From: Jeotgalibacillus sp. R-1-5s-1
GTDB taxonomy: Bacteria; Bacillota; Bacilli; Bacillales; Jeotgalibacillaceae
NCBI RefSeq assembly: GCF_004405105.1
Contig: NZ_SORW01000023.1
Span: 101,500-165,499, forward strand
Direction of reading: 5' to 3'
DNA: 64,000 nucleotides
Below are positions 35,062-43,927 of the stretch, piece after piece; position 1 is the first letter of the stretch; each line of letters begins with the position of its first letter. The notes beneath the pieces were generated by a model. That model was not told the origin of the DNA and made no database searches. It saw only the letters and a list, made by a program, of their open reading frames with translations. Position numbers and translations under genes: made by a program.

Positions 35062-36375
35062 TCAGTATTTCTTATACTGCCTCCTCACCTCATGCAACAA
35101 CCCTGCCTTCTCCAAATAATGCTCTGGAGCAAGAAAGGTAATCGTAACGACTCCCGGATGACGGCCGATTTCGATGGAGCCGGTGATGGTGGTGCGGTTC
35201 ATGATTTCAGGGACGGTGACGCCGAAGAGGTCGGCGGCGCGCTGCAGTCCGTTGTCAGTTGCAAGGTTAAGGTTAGAGCCTGTGCCGATAATAGACACTG
35301 GCAGTGATTGTTCAAGCTGTTCGATGTTCCATTGAGCTGCCAGTGCTTTTGCGGATGCAAGTTCTTCTTTTGTAAATGGCTTCGCTGTGTATGGCAGATC
35401 TTCTTCATTGGGCAAAAGGACCGGACCTGCAAGATTGGCTTTTTTGATGACGTGAACTTGAAGATGAACGATTCCTGCCACGTCAGCTGTATGACCTGCG
35501 ATTTCTCCGTCACCCTGCATCGCGTGCATATCGCCAAGGTAGACCCCGCCACCAGGCACTTTAACCGGACAGATAATGGTCGCACCAGCTCTGACACGGC
35601 TGATATCCATGTGGCCGTCTGTGCGGTGTTCATCAAGCTCGTCCTGCGTGACCACATAATCATGCGGCGCACCAACGAGGAACGATCCAAAGTCTCCGGC
35701 ATTATGAGAGTCAGGGATCGGTCGGGATGGCGTTGTGCCAAGCTGTCCTAAAAATGGGCGCATTCTTGCCACCACACCAACGAGATCATGAGGAGCAAAG
35801 GTAACAATCGGATTCTGGATTGAGTTCTCCGGCGTTTTCATATATGCTTTTCCATCACGTGCAATGGTTTCCGCGGCTTCTTTACTGACCGTTACACCAA
35901 CATCACCGTGCTCGCTGAAACTGATTGTATAGCCATTCGTAAATACAAAAGGCGTCACGTCAGCATGACAGTTTGCACAGCGGATGGCTTCCTGACCGAT
36001 TCCTTCGATTATCGTATCAGGATACATCGTGCCGCACTCCGGACATTTCACCGCAACAAAAGGATCACCGAGGAACCGTCCTTCAACCGGAGCATCATTA
36101 CCGGAAGAAGTCGCAAGTGATGTGACATTAATGGAATGAATCTTAATCACAATCGCATCACCAGGCTCTGCTCCTTCAACAAATACAGGTTTCGTTACTT
36201 CGTGACCCCCGCGAATGCAGGGAGTAATCATCGGCCCCCAGCAGCCAGGCGCCGTATTCGCAATAATATGTCCCCCGTCCTTGACCGGTCCAAGCATCTC
36301 TTTCGCAGGATCCAGTACCCCATCAATAAAAGAATTCACCAAAAGAGTATCCGTTGCTTTTCTCTGTTCACTCAT
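35062..36375 (-). CDS. Acetamidase/formamidase family protein with zinc-ribbon insert
   Basis: 437 residues behind AAAGGAGAGAGACAA. Family features: CIRGGHEVTKPVFVEGAEPG, TAPGCWGPMITP, VPGGGVYLGDMHAMQGDGEI. A four-cysteine insert (CPECG near 111 and CANCH near 133) should bind zinc; this marks the longer FmdA-type formamidases. It hydrolyses formamide or related amides to ammonia. Distinct from the shorter member at 5210. Convergent with the 33836 gene. Confidence 0.9.
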   Translation of the reverse strand: MSEQRKATDTLLVNSFIDGVLDPAKEMLGPVKDGGHIIANTAPGCWGPMITPCIRGGHEVTKPVFVEGAEPGDAIVIKIHSINVTSLATSSGNDAPVEGRFLGDPFVAVKCPECGTMYPDTIIEGIGQEAIRCANCHADVTPFVFTNGYTISFSEHGDVGVTVSKEAAETIARDGKAYMKTPENSIQNPIVTFAPHDLVGVVARMRPFLGQLGTTPSRPIPDSHNAGDFGSFLVGAPHDYVVTQDELDEHRTDGHMDISRVRAGATIICPVKVPGGGVYLGDMHAMQGDGEIAGHTADVAGIVHLQVHVIKKANLAGPVLLPNEEDLPYTAKPFTKEELASAKALAAQWNIEQLEQSLPVSIIGTGSNLNLATDNGLQRAADLFGVTVPEIMNRTTITGSIEIGRHPGVVTITFLAPEHYLEKAGLLHEVRRQYKKY

Positions 36376-36536
36376 TTGTCTCTCTCCTTTTCTGAAAATT
36401 CATTCTTATTATACAACCAAATACATTAAGATCCTCGTAATTATTCTTAAAGAAAATTATGACAATAGTAAGGGGAGGAATTGTTTAAGTCGAACATTAC
36501 TGATAAAATTTTAAAAACGGGAAAGGGGATATTGAC

Positions 36537-36779
36537 ATGGGGATACTACAGAAGAAAACTTCAGTGGAGCGTATTCTAAGTAAATTGAATGTATTAAAAG
36601 CAGCTCAGAAAGAAGGACTTTTGAGCGATTCGTCTTTTTCACAAATTGAGGATAAAGTAAATGAGCTATTTGTTATTTTGTCTTTGGAGGAAAAAGAGGA
36701 AGAGTATGATTCATTTGACGAATTTGATGACGATGCTGATGCTGACATTGCTGATTTTCTGATTAATAACGCAAAATAA
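36537..36779 (+). CDS. Small acidic hypothetical protein
   Basis: 80 residues behind GGAAAGGGGATATTGAC. A helical N-terminal half (RILSKLNVLKAAQKEGLL) and an extremely acidic C-terminus (FDEFDDDADADIADF). Soluble, no family recognised. It resembles small proteins that bind partners through an acidic tail. Confidence 0.65.
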   Translation: MGILQKKTSVERILSKLNVLKAAQKEGLLSDSSFSQIEDKVNELFVILSLEEKEEEYDSFDEFDDDADADIADFLINNAK

Positions 36780-36842
36780 ATGGGGGGGCAGTTAATCTCC
36801 CTTTTTTCTTTCCAGATTAAACATTTTATACATTGTATATAA

Positions 36843-36872
36843 AAAAGAAGCACGGGATCGAATCCGTGCTTC
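36843..36872 (-). terminator. Terminator of the 36961 lipoprotein gene
   Basis: GAAGCACGG and CCGTGCTTC flank a short loop; on the minus strand the stem is followed by TTTTTTATAT. Confidence 0.75.
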
Positions 36873-36960
36873 CTGCGATAAGGTATGTCGTTACTATGTA
36901 GTCGACACAGTTCTTTATACCACTTTTAAATCGTTTTAAACATTAAATATGCACCATTAT

Positions 36961-37548
36961 TTATGATTCAGTGTAATGACTGATGATTTCACCGGCAAAA
37001 TTTATAGCATCTTCTTCTGTTCTGTCATCCAGCAAATAATAGGTTACAATGTAGCCCGCATCGTTTACATCAAAATGCATAAATACGGCGTCTGCTTCTT
37101 CTGAGTGCATATATTGAACAGGGTGACCTTCGATCTCGATTTCTTCAGCTTCCTGCATGGTACCGGCGCTCTCAGGTGTAATACTCAAAGAAGCAAGTGT
37201 CATATCATTGTAAAAATCCCCGTATATGACCTCGCTGTTATTGTCTTTTTCCCACTGATCAACATCAAGATCCTCGATAGGCTCTTCCATTGATTGGTAA
37301 TATGTAACAATGGCTTGTCGGGGTTCATCCGTTACAACTTCTTCCCCGTCTTCATTTAACTCTGTTTTAGATTCTACCGTTGCAAGTCCTACGGGATATC
37401 CTTCGATTTCTGGAATGTAACTGTCTAATTCCAGGCGATCATCAACACTTGAATCGAGATTTTCCAGCGTTACTTCCTCTGAATTATTACCGCCACATCC
37501 TGCAATTAAAAGGGCTGTCAGTAAGGCTGTTCCTGTTGCTTTTCTCAT
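36961..37548 (-). CDS. Small lipoprotein of unknown function
   Basis: 195 residues starting MRKATGTALLTALLIAGCGG: a lipobox LIAGC gives a lipidated Cys near residue 18. The mature part has a predicted beta-rich fold (YPVGLATVESKTELN, QAIVTYYQS, GHPVQYMHSEEADAVFMHFD). An ECF-type promoter like those of the other lipoproteins was looked for and not found. Monocistronic. Confidence 0.8.
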   Translation of the reverse strand: MRKATGTALLTALLIAGCGGNNSEEVTLENLDSSVDDRLELDSYIPEIEGYPVGLATVESKTELNEDGEEVVTDEPRQAIVTYYQSMEEPIEDLDVDQWEKDNNSEVIYGDFYNDMTLASLSITPESAGTMQEAEEIEIEGHPVQYMHSEEADAVFMHFDVNDAGYIVTYYLLDDRTEEDAINFAGEIISHYTES

Positions 37549-37841
37549 TTAATCGCTCCAATCAATCAATTTCTGAATAATGCACGTCATTACTCAAGTA
37601 ATACCTTACCACATATTCCATATTTTATATAGATAGACGGTTGCAAATAATAGTGAAATAGCTTCCTATCCTGTACGAATCTGGATCGTTTATTACGTAA
37701 ATAGGTATAAATAAATAGATTTTTGAAATGCTCATTTTTCTTTTTTAACAGGTATTTTACTATTCTATAAAAAGTATTTACCATGTTCTTTAGCAACCGT
37801 ATAATAACTCCGTTGTTTGATTATATGAGGATGTGTAAAAT

Positions 37842-38945
37842 GTGAAAAAGCCATTACAAATATTTGATATTCATATACTGCGTGCCATCGGATGTATGAT
37901 GGTTGTCCTCGTTCATGTTTCAGCTGTTTATTTTTATGAACGCGGAGGCTGGGAGGATGTTACGCTGTTTGTGAATCAGATCAGCCGATTTGGAACGCCG
38001 CTCTTTGCATTCATCAGCGGATTTCTATTGTTTTTGCAGGTGAAAAATAAAGGGTTTAAATTTAAAAAATTTGCTTCATCACGTTTTAAAAAAATTGTGA
38101 TCCCATTTGCAGTATGGACCGCTTTTTATTATTTGTATATCTTTGCAGCTGATGGTATATCTCCATTTGAAGATGGAACCACTCAGTTTTTAATCAGCAG
38201 TATTTTTGGAGAAAGTTATTACCATTTATATTTCATGTCCATTGTTCTGCAGTTTTATCTGATTTTTCCATTGCTGCAGCTGATTCGTAAAAAGTCCTTT
38301 TGGATAGCCGCACTTGTTTTATCAGCTGGTGTTCACGTATATACCCTGCAATATTTTGTACCGGGTCAATTTGAGGGGACCGCAGGTATGATTTTGAGTC
38401 AGCGTGCATTTCTGCCGGCATGGCTGTTTTTCTTTATATTTGGTGGATTTCTGGCGTACAATTGGGAACAGGCAAAAGCGTTCGCCATTAAATTCAGAAT
38501 GCCTTTATTTATAGGTGTATTATTGATTATTTATTTTGCTGCTGTTGAATATGAAGCAGTTGGATCGATACCATCAAATCGAATGACGAATATGATTAAC
38601 TTACCAATTATTATTCTCTTCATTCTCTCAATTGGTAATGTGATTGGCCGTATTCCATCATTGAATCAATTTTTTTCCAAAATAGGTGCACTTTCAATGG
38701 GGATCTACCTGGTACATCCGTTTATCCTGAATGTGATCCAGAGAATTTTGCCGGCAGAAGTGTGGAAACTTTCTTTGTTCCCTGTCTGGTTTGTAATCAT
38801 TATGGGTTTATCAATTGTAGCGGTCACGTTGATCCAGTACCTTCCGTTTGGAAAATTGATTGTAACCGTACCAAAGCAGTCGAGTACGCCGAGGAAAGAT
38901 AAAGATATTAATACGCATAGTAAGAGAAGGGCACTTTATGAATAA
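37842..38945 (+). CDS. Acyltransferase 3 family membrane protein
   Basis: 367 residues, GTG start after GAGGATGTGTAAAAT. The first helix carries the family hallmark (IFDIHILRAIGCMMVVLVHV) with the catalytic-type His, followed by RFGTPLFAFISGFLL and about nine more helices. Such enzymes (PF01757; OatA, IcaC relatives) move acyl groups onto exported carbohydrate across the membrane. No soluble SGNH domain is attached. Likely O-acetylates a surface glycan or glycolipid; the substrate is not shown by the neighbours. Confidence 0.9.
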   Translation: MKKPLQIFDIHILRAIGCMMVVLVHVSAVYFYERGGWEDVTLFVNQISRFGTPLFAFISGFLLFLQVKNKGFKFKKFASSRFKKIVIPFAVWTAFYYLYIFAADGISPFEDGTTQFLISSIFGESYYHLYFMSIVLQFYLIFPLLQLIRKKSFWIAALVLSAGVHVYTLQYFVPGQFEGTAGMILSQRAFLPAWLFFFIFGGFLAYNWEQAKAFAIKFRMPLFIGVLLIIYFAAVEYEAVGSIPSNRMTNMINLPIIILFILSIGNVIGRIPSLNQFFSKIGALSMGIYLVHPFILNVIQRILPAEVWKLSLFPVWFVIIMGLSIVAVTLIQYLPFGKLIVTVPKQSSTPRKDKDINTHSKRRALYE

Positions 38946-38952
38946 ATATAAA

Positions 38953-38996
38953 AACTGGACTCAACGCGTTTATTACGTATGAGTCCAGTTTTTTCT
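38953..38996. terminator. Terminator between convergent genes
   Basis: AACTGGACTCA pairs with TGAGTCCAGTT, followed by TTTTC; A residues precede it for the minus strand. Confidence 0.8.
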
Positions 38997-39997
38997 TATA
39001 ATTCGTCTAATCTTCCATAAGTAATGACTTTGTTGTAATGCGGTAAGTCAAAATCAAAATGTAAATAATGAGTCATAGAACTATACATTAATTCATTTTC
39101 AGCTGGACCTTTTCTGTTCATGTCACCTCTGTAGCTAAACATTTGTGCAACGGACTCCTTACTGTAGGTTGGATCATTCATCCAGAAAACCTTAATTTGA
39201 TAAAGGGAATCCTCATCTGCTTTTTGATAATACGTATAAATCGGTGTTTCAACCACTTTAAGGCCGTCCTGTAATTTAATCGGATATCCTGAGTCTTCCG
39301 AAATATACTCAATCGAGTCATTGAGAGAATAGGACTCTCCAAACGACTCAGATTTATAGAAATAATTTAAGTCACGGCTCATCACCATTGTTGAGATAAT
39401 TAGATTTTTAAGCTGACGCTGCTTGTTTAGTGCAGGAGTTTCATATTTAATACCATCTCCGGCTTTAAAGTAGTATCCGCCGCCAACACCGTAATAGTAT
39501 TGTCCATCAATCAATTTATAGGAATATACTCTGAATAGTGAGTTAGATGGTCTTACAATGTCAGATTTTATGAATGTGGACGATCCTTCAAGCTTATAAA
39601 GTGCTAAATCTTTACTTAAAGTGACGCGGCCGATTTGTCCCTCAACGAGAGTAGAATCATTCCATTTAACAGCAAGTCTCTTTTTTTCTGGAACAGGGTT
39701 CGGTGTATAGTCTGCATCCTCTGAATCCAAGATGTAATAACCGCCACCCACTGACAGGTAATTATTGAAATCTACATTTGTAATCGAATATACGCGATAT
39801 GTAGTTCCTGCATCTCTCGCCACATTTGTCACTTCATACCCTAATCCACGAGCCTTTTTGTAAAGCATAACGTCCTCGACTAATTTTACACTTCCAATAT
39901 GGGTGGAACTGGATGCAGATGCTTCATTTATTGCAAACGGACTACCCAGTATACTTAATGCTAATGCTCCTGTTAATAAAATTTGTTTTTTATTCAT
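38996..39997 (-). CDS. Secreted protein with two VGGGYY-type domains under ECF-type promoter
   Basis: 333 residues from ATG 39997 behind TTAGGAGGAACAATT; the longer start at 40027 lacks a site. A signal peptide ends near ASASSS. Domain 1 is shortened (VMLYKKARGLGYEV, TTYRVYSITN, LSVGGGYYILD); domain 2 is complete (VKWNDSTLVEGQIGRVTL, FRVYSYKL, YGVGGGYYF, IKYETPALNK). The C-terminal ~130 residues resemble those of the 43928 protein, with the same YSLNDSIEYI-type fold, and are unassigned. Likely wall-associated. Confidence 0.85.
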   Translation of the reverse strand: MNKKQILLTGALALSILGSPFAINEASASSSTHIGSVKLVEDVMLYKKARGLGYEVTNVARDAGTTYRVYSITNVDFNNYLSVGGGYYILDSEDADYTPNPVPEKKRLAVKWNDSTLVEGQIGRVTLSKDLALYKLEGSSTFIKSDIVRPSNSLFRVYSYKLIDGQYYYGVGGGYYFKAGDGIKYETPALNKQRQLKNLIISTMVMSRDLNYFYKSESFGESYSLNDSIEYISEDSGYPIKLQDGLKVVETPIYTYYQKADEDSLYQIKVFWMNDPTYSKESVAQMFSYRGDMNRKGPAENELMYSSMTHYLHFDFDLPHYNKVITYGRLDEL

Positions 39998-40039
39998 AAT
40001 TGTTCCTCCTAATGATGTTTTTGTCATCTTACAGTAAAG

Positions 40040-40067
40040 TAGACGTAATGTTTTTGAAATAGTTACA
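40040..40067 (-). promoter_or_regulatory. ECF-sigma-type promoter for 38996-39997
   Basis: On the minus strand TGTAAC (40067-40062), 16 bases, CGTCTA (40045-40040). Confidence 0.75.
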
Positions 40068-40254
40068 CATAAATAATGGTATTTTTAAAATCTTTTTATA
40101 AAATATTCGAGACTATATTGTGTTTATTATTTATTTTACATATTATTTAAAAAAATAAAGGATTTTGAAAATTAGTGTCGAAATAAGCTGTGTGAGTTGT
40201 GAATGCTCATAAAATAAATGGAATGATGGGAATCATTCAAAAGGAGACAGGTTC

Positions 40255-40733
40255 ATGACATGTAAGGCTTCACCGGATTCATATCGGGTAAGTGAAACAA
40301 CACTGGCTTTGAGACACGACTTTTCAATTGAGTATGAGACAGTAGCATTTGACAAGAAAGGGATCTTCTATTCCAAGAAAACCCCTAAAGAATTACTGAA
40401 TGAACGTTGTATCCAATCAGGCGTTCTACTTGAAGGACGTATCGCCTCCGCAAAAGTAAGACTTGGTATTCAGCATAAGGTACCACTGCTTGTTGACCCT
40501 ACACAGACATCCTAGCCTTCCCTACACACTCTCCAACAAGTTCATGTAACACCTGGCTTTTTCTCGAACATATCCTCTCATTTAAGGACACAGACAACCC
40601 AAAACAAATAAAAGTAATCTTTCGCAATTATGAGTCCTTAACCGTTGATTGTTCATATGGAACAATCAAAAAGCAGCTAGAACGTGCTACGAGATTATTT
40701 TATCAGGATGTTTATCAGCAACGAAAAAAATAA
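40255..40733 (+). pseudogene. comK: Frameshifted comK-like competence regulator gene
   Basis: Frame 1 (40255 to TAG at 40513) encodes 86 residues ending HKVPLLVDPTQTS, and a -1 shift near 40510 continues as ILAFPTHSPTSSCNTWLFLE to a stop at 40731-40733. Together about 160 residues align with ComK order: LNERCIQSG (ComK VDRSCRFFG), GIQHKVPLLVDPTQ (ISHKPPIMVDPSNQ), FPTHSPTSSCNTW (FPTLSSTRPQCGW), and ATRLFYQDVYQQ (ATWLRTKFQDR-like). ComK is the DNA-binding master activator of competence. No slippery run is seen at the break, so inactivation or a sequencing error is more likely than programmed shifting. Confidence 0.85.
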
Positions 40734-40741
40734 TAAATGCT

Positions 40742-40773
40742 GAAATCACCCTGATCATACCAAGGGTGATTTC
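40742..40773 (+). terminator. Terminator of the comK-like gene
   Basis: GAAATCACCCT pairs with AGGGTGATTTC, then ATTTAGTTT. Confidence 0.75.
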
Positions 40774-41007
40774 ATTTAGTTTGAGTTAAAGTGGATATAT
40801 TTAATTCTTTTTAAAGCACAAAACGTGCATTATTAAGAAAATAAAAGCAATCCAGAGAAAAGCACCCTAAAATGTTCTTAATTGAGAAAATAACCTGTTT
40901 TTTACTCCTTTTCAACTCATTTTCCATCGGGTATAGTGTGGTTGTTGGTTCTTTTTAACGAACGAAAGAGAGCCGAACATACACTTATTTTAGAGGAGGA
41001 AGTCAGA

Positions 41008-41601
41008 ATGGGTTTGAAGCAGAAGTTAGGTTTAGGAGTAGCATCAGCGGCAATGGGGTTGGCACTAATTGGTGGAGGTACATACGCGTATTTCAGTGAT
41101 ACTGAAGTATCGAACAATGTATTTGCTGCAGGGTCGCTGGATCTGGCGATGAATCCAACGACGATTGTCAACGTGGACAATTTAAAGCCGGGTGACACGA
41201 TGCTGAGAGAGTTTGATTTGATGAATAATGGGTCGCTTGATATCGGCACGATTGATCTGAAGACCGGTTATCAGGTTGTGGATCACGGCAATAACAACTC
41301 AGACGATTTCGGGAAGCATATTCGCGTTAACTTCCTGTTAAATGCAGATAAACTGGATGTTCCGATTTTCTCCACAACGCTTCATGACCTGCAGAATATG
41401 AGTCCTGATGTAATTGAAGGACACGTGTTCACGCCTTGGTTTATCGAAAAGGGCGGGAAGCTGGCTGCCGGAACGTCGGATAAGCTATATGTACAATTTG
41501 AATTTGTTGATAACGGACAGGATCAAAACCAATTCCAGAAAGATAAGCTGAAGCTCGAATGGACGTTTGAAGCCATGCAGACTGAAGGAAAAGCCCGTTA
41601 A
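41008..41601 (+). CDS. calY: CalY/TasA-type camelysin, biofilm matrix fibre protein
   Basis: 197 residues from ATG 41008 behind AGAGGAGGAAGTCAG; the start at 40936 has no site. The signal peptide ends in the SipW-type sequence GGGTYAYFSDTEVSNN, followed by the conserved AAGSLDLAMNP, NLKPGDTMLREFDLMNNG and C-terminal VQFEFVDNG. Family M73/TasA (PF12389): secreted subunits that polymerise into matrix fibres after SipW cleavage. First gene of the calY-sipW cluster; a 13-bp inverted repeat lies between it and sipW. Confidence 0.93.
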   Translation: MGLKQKLGLGVASAAMGLALIGGGTYAYFSDTEVSNNVFAAGSLDLAMNPTTIVNVDNLKPGDTMLREFDLMNNGSLDIGTIDLKTGYQVVDHGNNNSDDFGKHIRVNFLLNADKLDVPIFSTTLHDLQNMSPDVIEGHVFTPWFIEKGGKLAAGTSDKLYVQFEFVDNGQDQNQFQKDKLKLEWTFEAMQTEGKAR

Positions 41602-41655
41602 TCAAATATTAAAAAGCGAGGGAGCCGGGGATATCAGCCGGTTTCCTCATTCTTT

Positions 41656-41703
41656 AATATTCTCCACGTTTTATAACCGGATTGATAAGACGTGGAGAAT
41701 ATT
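41656..41703 (+). promoter_or_regulatory. 13-bp perfect inverted repeat between calY and sipW
   Basis: AATATTCTCCACG (41656-41668) and its exact inverse (41691-41703) with a 22-base loop, preceded at about 41622-41646 by a weaker GAGG/CCTC hairpin. No T run follows, so it is not a plain terminator. It may set the ratio of fibre protein to peptidase through RNA processing or partial attenuation, or be an operator. Confidence 0.55.
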
Positions 41704-41733
41704 AAAATAGTCTATGCAGAAAGGTTGAAGAAT

Positions 41734-42282
41734 ATGATGAAGTGGATTGGGAGGATTTTTTCAGCACTTTTTTATACGGGTGTTTTAGTCATGATTGCCG
41801 TGATCGTTTTTGCAAAAGCATCGGGTGGTGAGCCGGAATTGTTTGGATATCAGCTGAAGACAGTGTTATCCGGTTCAATGGAGCCGGGGATCCAGACAGG
41901 TTCGGTCATTGCTGTTAAAAAAGCAGAGGATCCAATGTCGTTTCAGCCGGGGGATGTTATTACCTATTTAGAAAATGAAAACAGAGTCACGACGCACCGT
42001 ATTGTAGAGACTGTAAAAAGCGGGCAGCACGTGATGTACATAACGAAGGGTGACAACAATGAAGAAGCGGATTCGCAACCGGTGCTCGCTGAAAATGTGC
42101 TGGCTGCATATACAGGTGTGACCGTTCCTTACATTGGATACGGGCTGAATTTTTTACAGACAAATAACGGCGCATTGCTCTTGATCATACCGGGCATTCT
42201 GCTTCTGATGTATTCGATTGTGACAGTTTGGAAAGCGATCTCGGGCATTCAGGTCGCTGTTAAAAAAGAAAAAGTATCGTAA
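41734..42282 (+). CDS. sipW: SipW-type (ER-like) signal peptidase I
   Basis: 182 residues from ATG 41734 (AGAAAGGTTGAAG). One N-terminal TM helix and one near the C-terminus flank the catalytic part. The Ser nucleophile is in LSGSMEPGI, and the general base is His in VTTHRIVE rather than Lys, which marks the SipW/archaeal-eukaryotic class. GDNNEEADSQPV is also conserved. It is membrane bound, cutting signal peptides of CalY/TasA-type proteins. It follows calY and precedes a second substrate-like gene. Confidence 0.92.
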   Translation: MMKWIGRIFSALFYTGVLVMIAVIVFAKASGGEPELFGYQLKTVLSGSMEPGIQTGSVIAVKKAEDPMSFQPGDVITYLENENRVTTHRIVETVKSGQHVMYITKGDNNEEADSQPVLAENVLAAYTGVTVPYIGYGLNFLQTNNGALLLIIPGILLLMYSIVTVWKAISGIQVAVKKEKVS

Positions 42283-42307
42283 GTAAGGTGAGCAGAAAAG
42301 AGGACTG

Positions 42308-43357
42308 ATGATGAAAAGTCGTTCTGAGAGAATCCAACGGGAGCGTTCACTGCAAAACCAGCGAACGTTAAATAAAATAAAACTGGCATCGGTGGCACCG
42401 GCCTTGCTGATTTTAGGAATGGGGCAGATCACGGGTGATACATACGGTGCCTTTTCAGATAGTGAAGCGGCACAAACGGGAATCAATGCGTGTGAGGTGT
42501 TTCCTGACAGGATTGAACAGGTGATGGATGAGCTGATGATCAGAATGAATACGCTTGAATCAGACCGGGGACATATGATGGCCAATGGACCGGCTGCCGT
42601 TTCCCCGTTTTCATTTTCTATGCCGTCAGGTGCAGACAGCGCATCGCTTAAAAGTATGGCGGCTCAACTCAGTCAGACTATTAACAATTTAATAGAAGAA
42701 AGTCGCCTAACCACGGGCAGACGTCAAAGCGTTCAGCAGCACTGGGAATCGATTCAGCGGGAACATCAAAAGGTGATGGAACTGCTTGAGTATTTGCAGA
42801 TGAATAAATTTTATCATCCCGGCTGTCTCGTGATTGAAGACAAACAGAAGATACATGAACTGATCCGGATTTTCAAGGAGCAGAAGCTGTTAAATGAAGA
42901 CGGGAAGCTTGATGCGGAGAGATTATTGCTTGACTACCTGCATTTTGAGAATGGGGAAAATGAAAATGCTCCGTTATCTGCGACAGTAGCCTTTTCGCAA
43001 ATGAATACATTAAATGACCAGGATTATTTGGATTTAATGAGGGCTCTGGATGAAACGCTGACACAGCTTCAGATCAAACAAAATGATATTACTGAAGCAC
43101 AGTCACAGATTCTATTGCTTGCTGAGCAAAAAGCGATAGAGGAAGCTGCTCAGATCGAAAAAGAACGTTTGGAAAAGAAAGCGCTGGAAAAAGAGAGCGC
43201 ACAGGTAGAAGAGCCGCTTGGAGAAAGTGATGTTCCGGACGAATCCGTTGAGGACGAAGCAGAGGTTGTTCCTGAAGTAACGCCTGAGGAAAACGTGGAA
43301 CCGCTTCAGGCAGAAAAGGAAATGACGGAAATTGAGGAAGGCGAGTCAGCTCCCTGA
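42308..43357 (+). CDS. Secreted DUF4047-like protein with SipW-type signal peptide
   Basis: 349 residues. The N-terminus carries a positively charged stretch, a hydrophobic core (APALLILGMGQITG) and DTYGAFSDSEAAQTG, which mirrors the TasA/CalY cleavage zone. The mature part is helical (FPDRIEQVMDELMIRMNTLE, LSQTINNLIEESRLT) and ends in an acidic Pro/Glu-rich tail. This looks like DUF4047 proteins that accompany calY/sipW genes in Bacillus. Its stop overlaps the next start (ATGA), so the two are translationally coupled. Likely an anchor or minor fibre component. Confidence 0.8.
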   Translation: MMKSRSERIQRERSLQNQRTLNKIKLASVAPALLILGMGQITGDTYGAFSDSEAAQTGINACEVFPDRIEQVMDELMIRMNTLESDRGHMMANGPAAVSPFSFSMPSGADSASLKSMAAQLSQTINNLIEESRLTTGRRQSVQQHWESIQREHQKVMELLEYLQMNKFYHPGCLVIEDKQKIHELIRIFKEQKLLNEDGKLDAERLLLDYLHFENGENENAPLSATVAFSQMNTLNDQDYLDLMRALDETLTQLQIKQNDITEAQSQILLLAEQKAIEEAAQIEKERLEKKALEKESAQVEEPLGESDVPDESVEDEAEVVPEVTPEENVEPLQAEKEMTEIEEGESAP

Positions 43358-43890
43358 TGAAGGTCATATTGCAGGTTTTCAAAGTTGGATTTGTCATTCT
43401 TTTAATCACAATGATGCTGATTGTCGTCATTTCTAGGATCACCGGAAATGAGCCGTCATTTCTCGGTTATCAGATGAAAAACGTCTTATCTGGATCCATG
43501 GAGCCTGTCTTTATGACGGGCTCAGTGATTCAAATCAAAAAAACGGAGCACGAGGGAACCGAATATGATATAGATGACATCATCACCTTTCAAAAAGAAA
43601 ACAAGCTGATCACACACCGAGTTGTCGGCAAAGTCATCAATGACAGAGAAGTCCTCTACACCACACAAGGAGACAACAACGACGGCATCGACAGTACACC
43701 AGTCTCAGCCAGCCAAATCATCGGCCACTACACAGGACTCACCATTCCCTACATCGGCTACCTGCTGAAAATCACCGATACGCGGTTGGGGTCTATGCTG
43801 CTGTTGGTTGTGCCTGGGGTGATGTTGGTCGGTTTTGCTGTTCAGTTGTTTATAAAACAAAGAAGGTTATATGAAAGACAAAAAACATGA
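43354..43890 (+). CDS. Second SipW-type signal peptidase I
   Basis: 178 residues at most; ATG 43357 overlaps the previous stop (ATGA) and is the intended start. N-terminal TM helix, Ser in LSGSMEPVF, His in LITHRVVG, then QGDNNDGIDSTPV and a C-terminal TM helix. A diverged paralogue of the 41734 gene. Two SipW enzymes in one cluster suggests separate substrates, for instance CalY for one and the DUF4047 protein for the other. Its 3' part is very A/C-rich. Confidence 0.88.
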   Translation: MMKVILQVFKVGFVILLITMMLIVVISRITGNEPSFLGYQMKNVLSGSMEPVFMTGSVIQIKKTEHEGTEYDIDDIITFQKENKLITHRVVGKVINDREVLYTTQGDNNDGIDSTPVSASQIIGHYTGLTIPYIGYLLKITDTRLGSMLLLVVPGVMLVGFAVQLFIKQRRLYERQKT

Positions 43891-43921
43891 AAAGCAGAAG
43901 GCGTTTGCCTTCTGCTTTTTT
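43890..43921 (+). terminator. Terminator of the calY-sipW cluster
   Basis: AAAAGCAGAAGGC and GCCTTCTGCTTTT around a GTTT loop. Confidence 0.9.
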
Positions 43922-43927
43922 AAAGGT

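Noticed and set aside
40500..40520. Programmed frameshift in the comK-like gene
   Set aside because: No slippery heptamer, internal ribosome site or stimulating hairpin is visible at the break.
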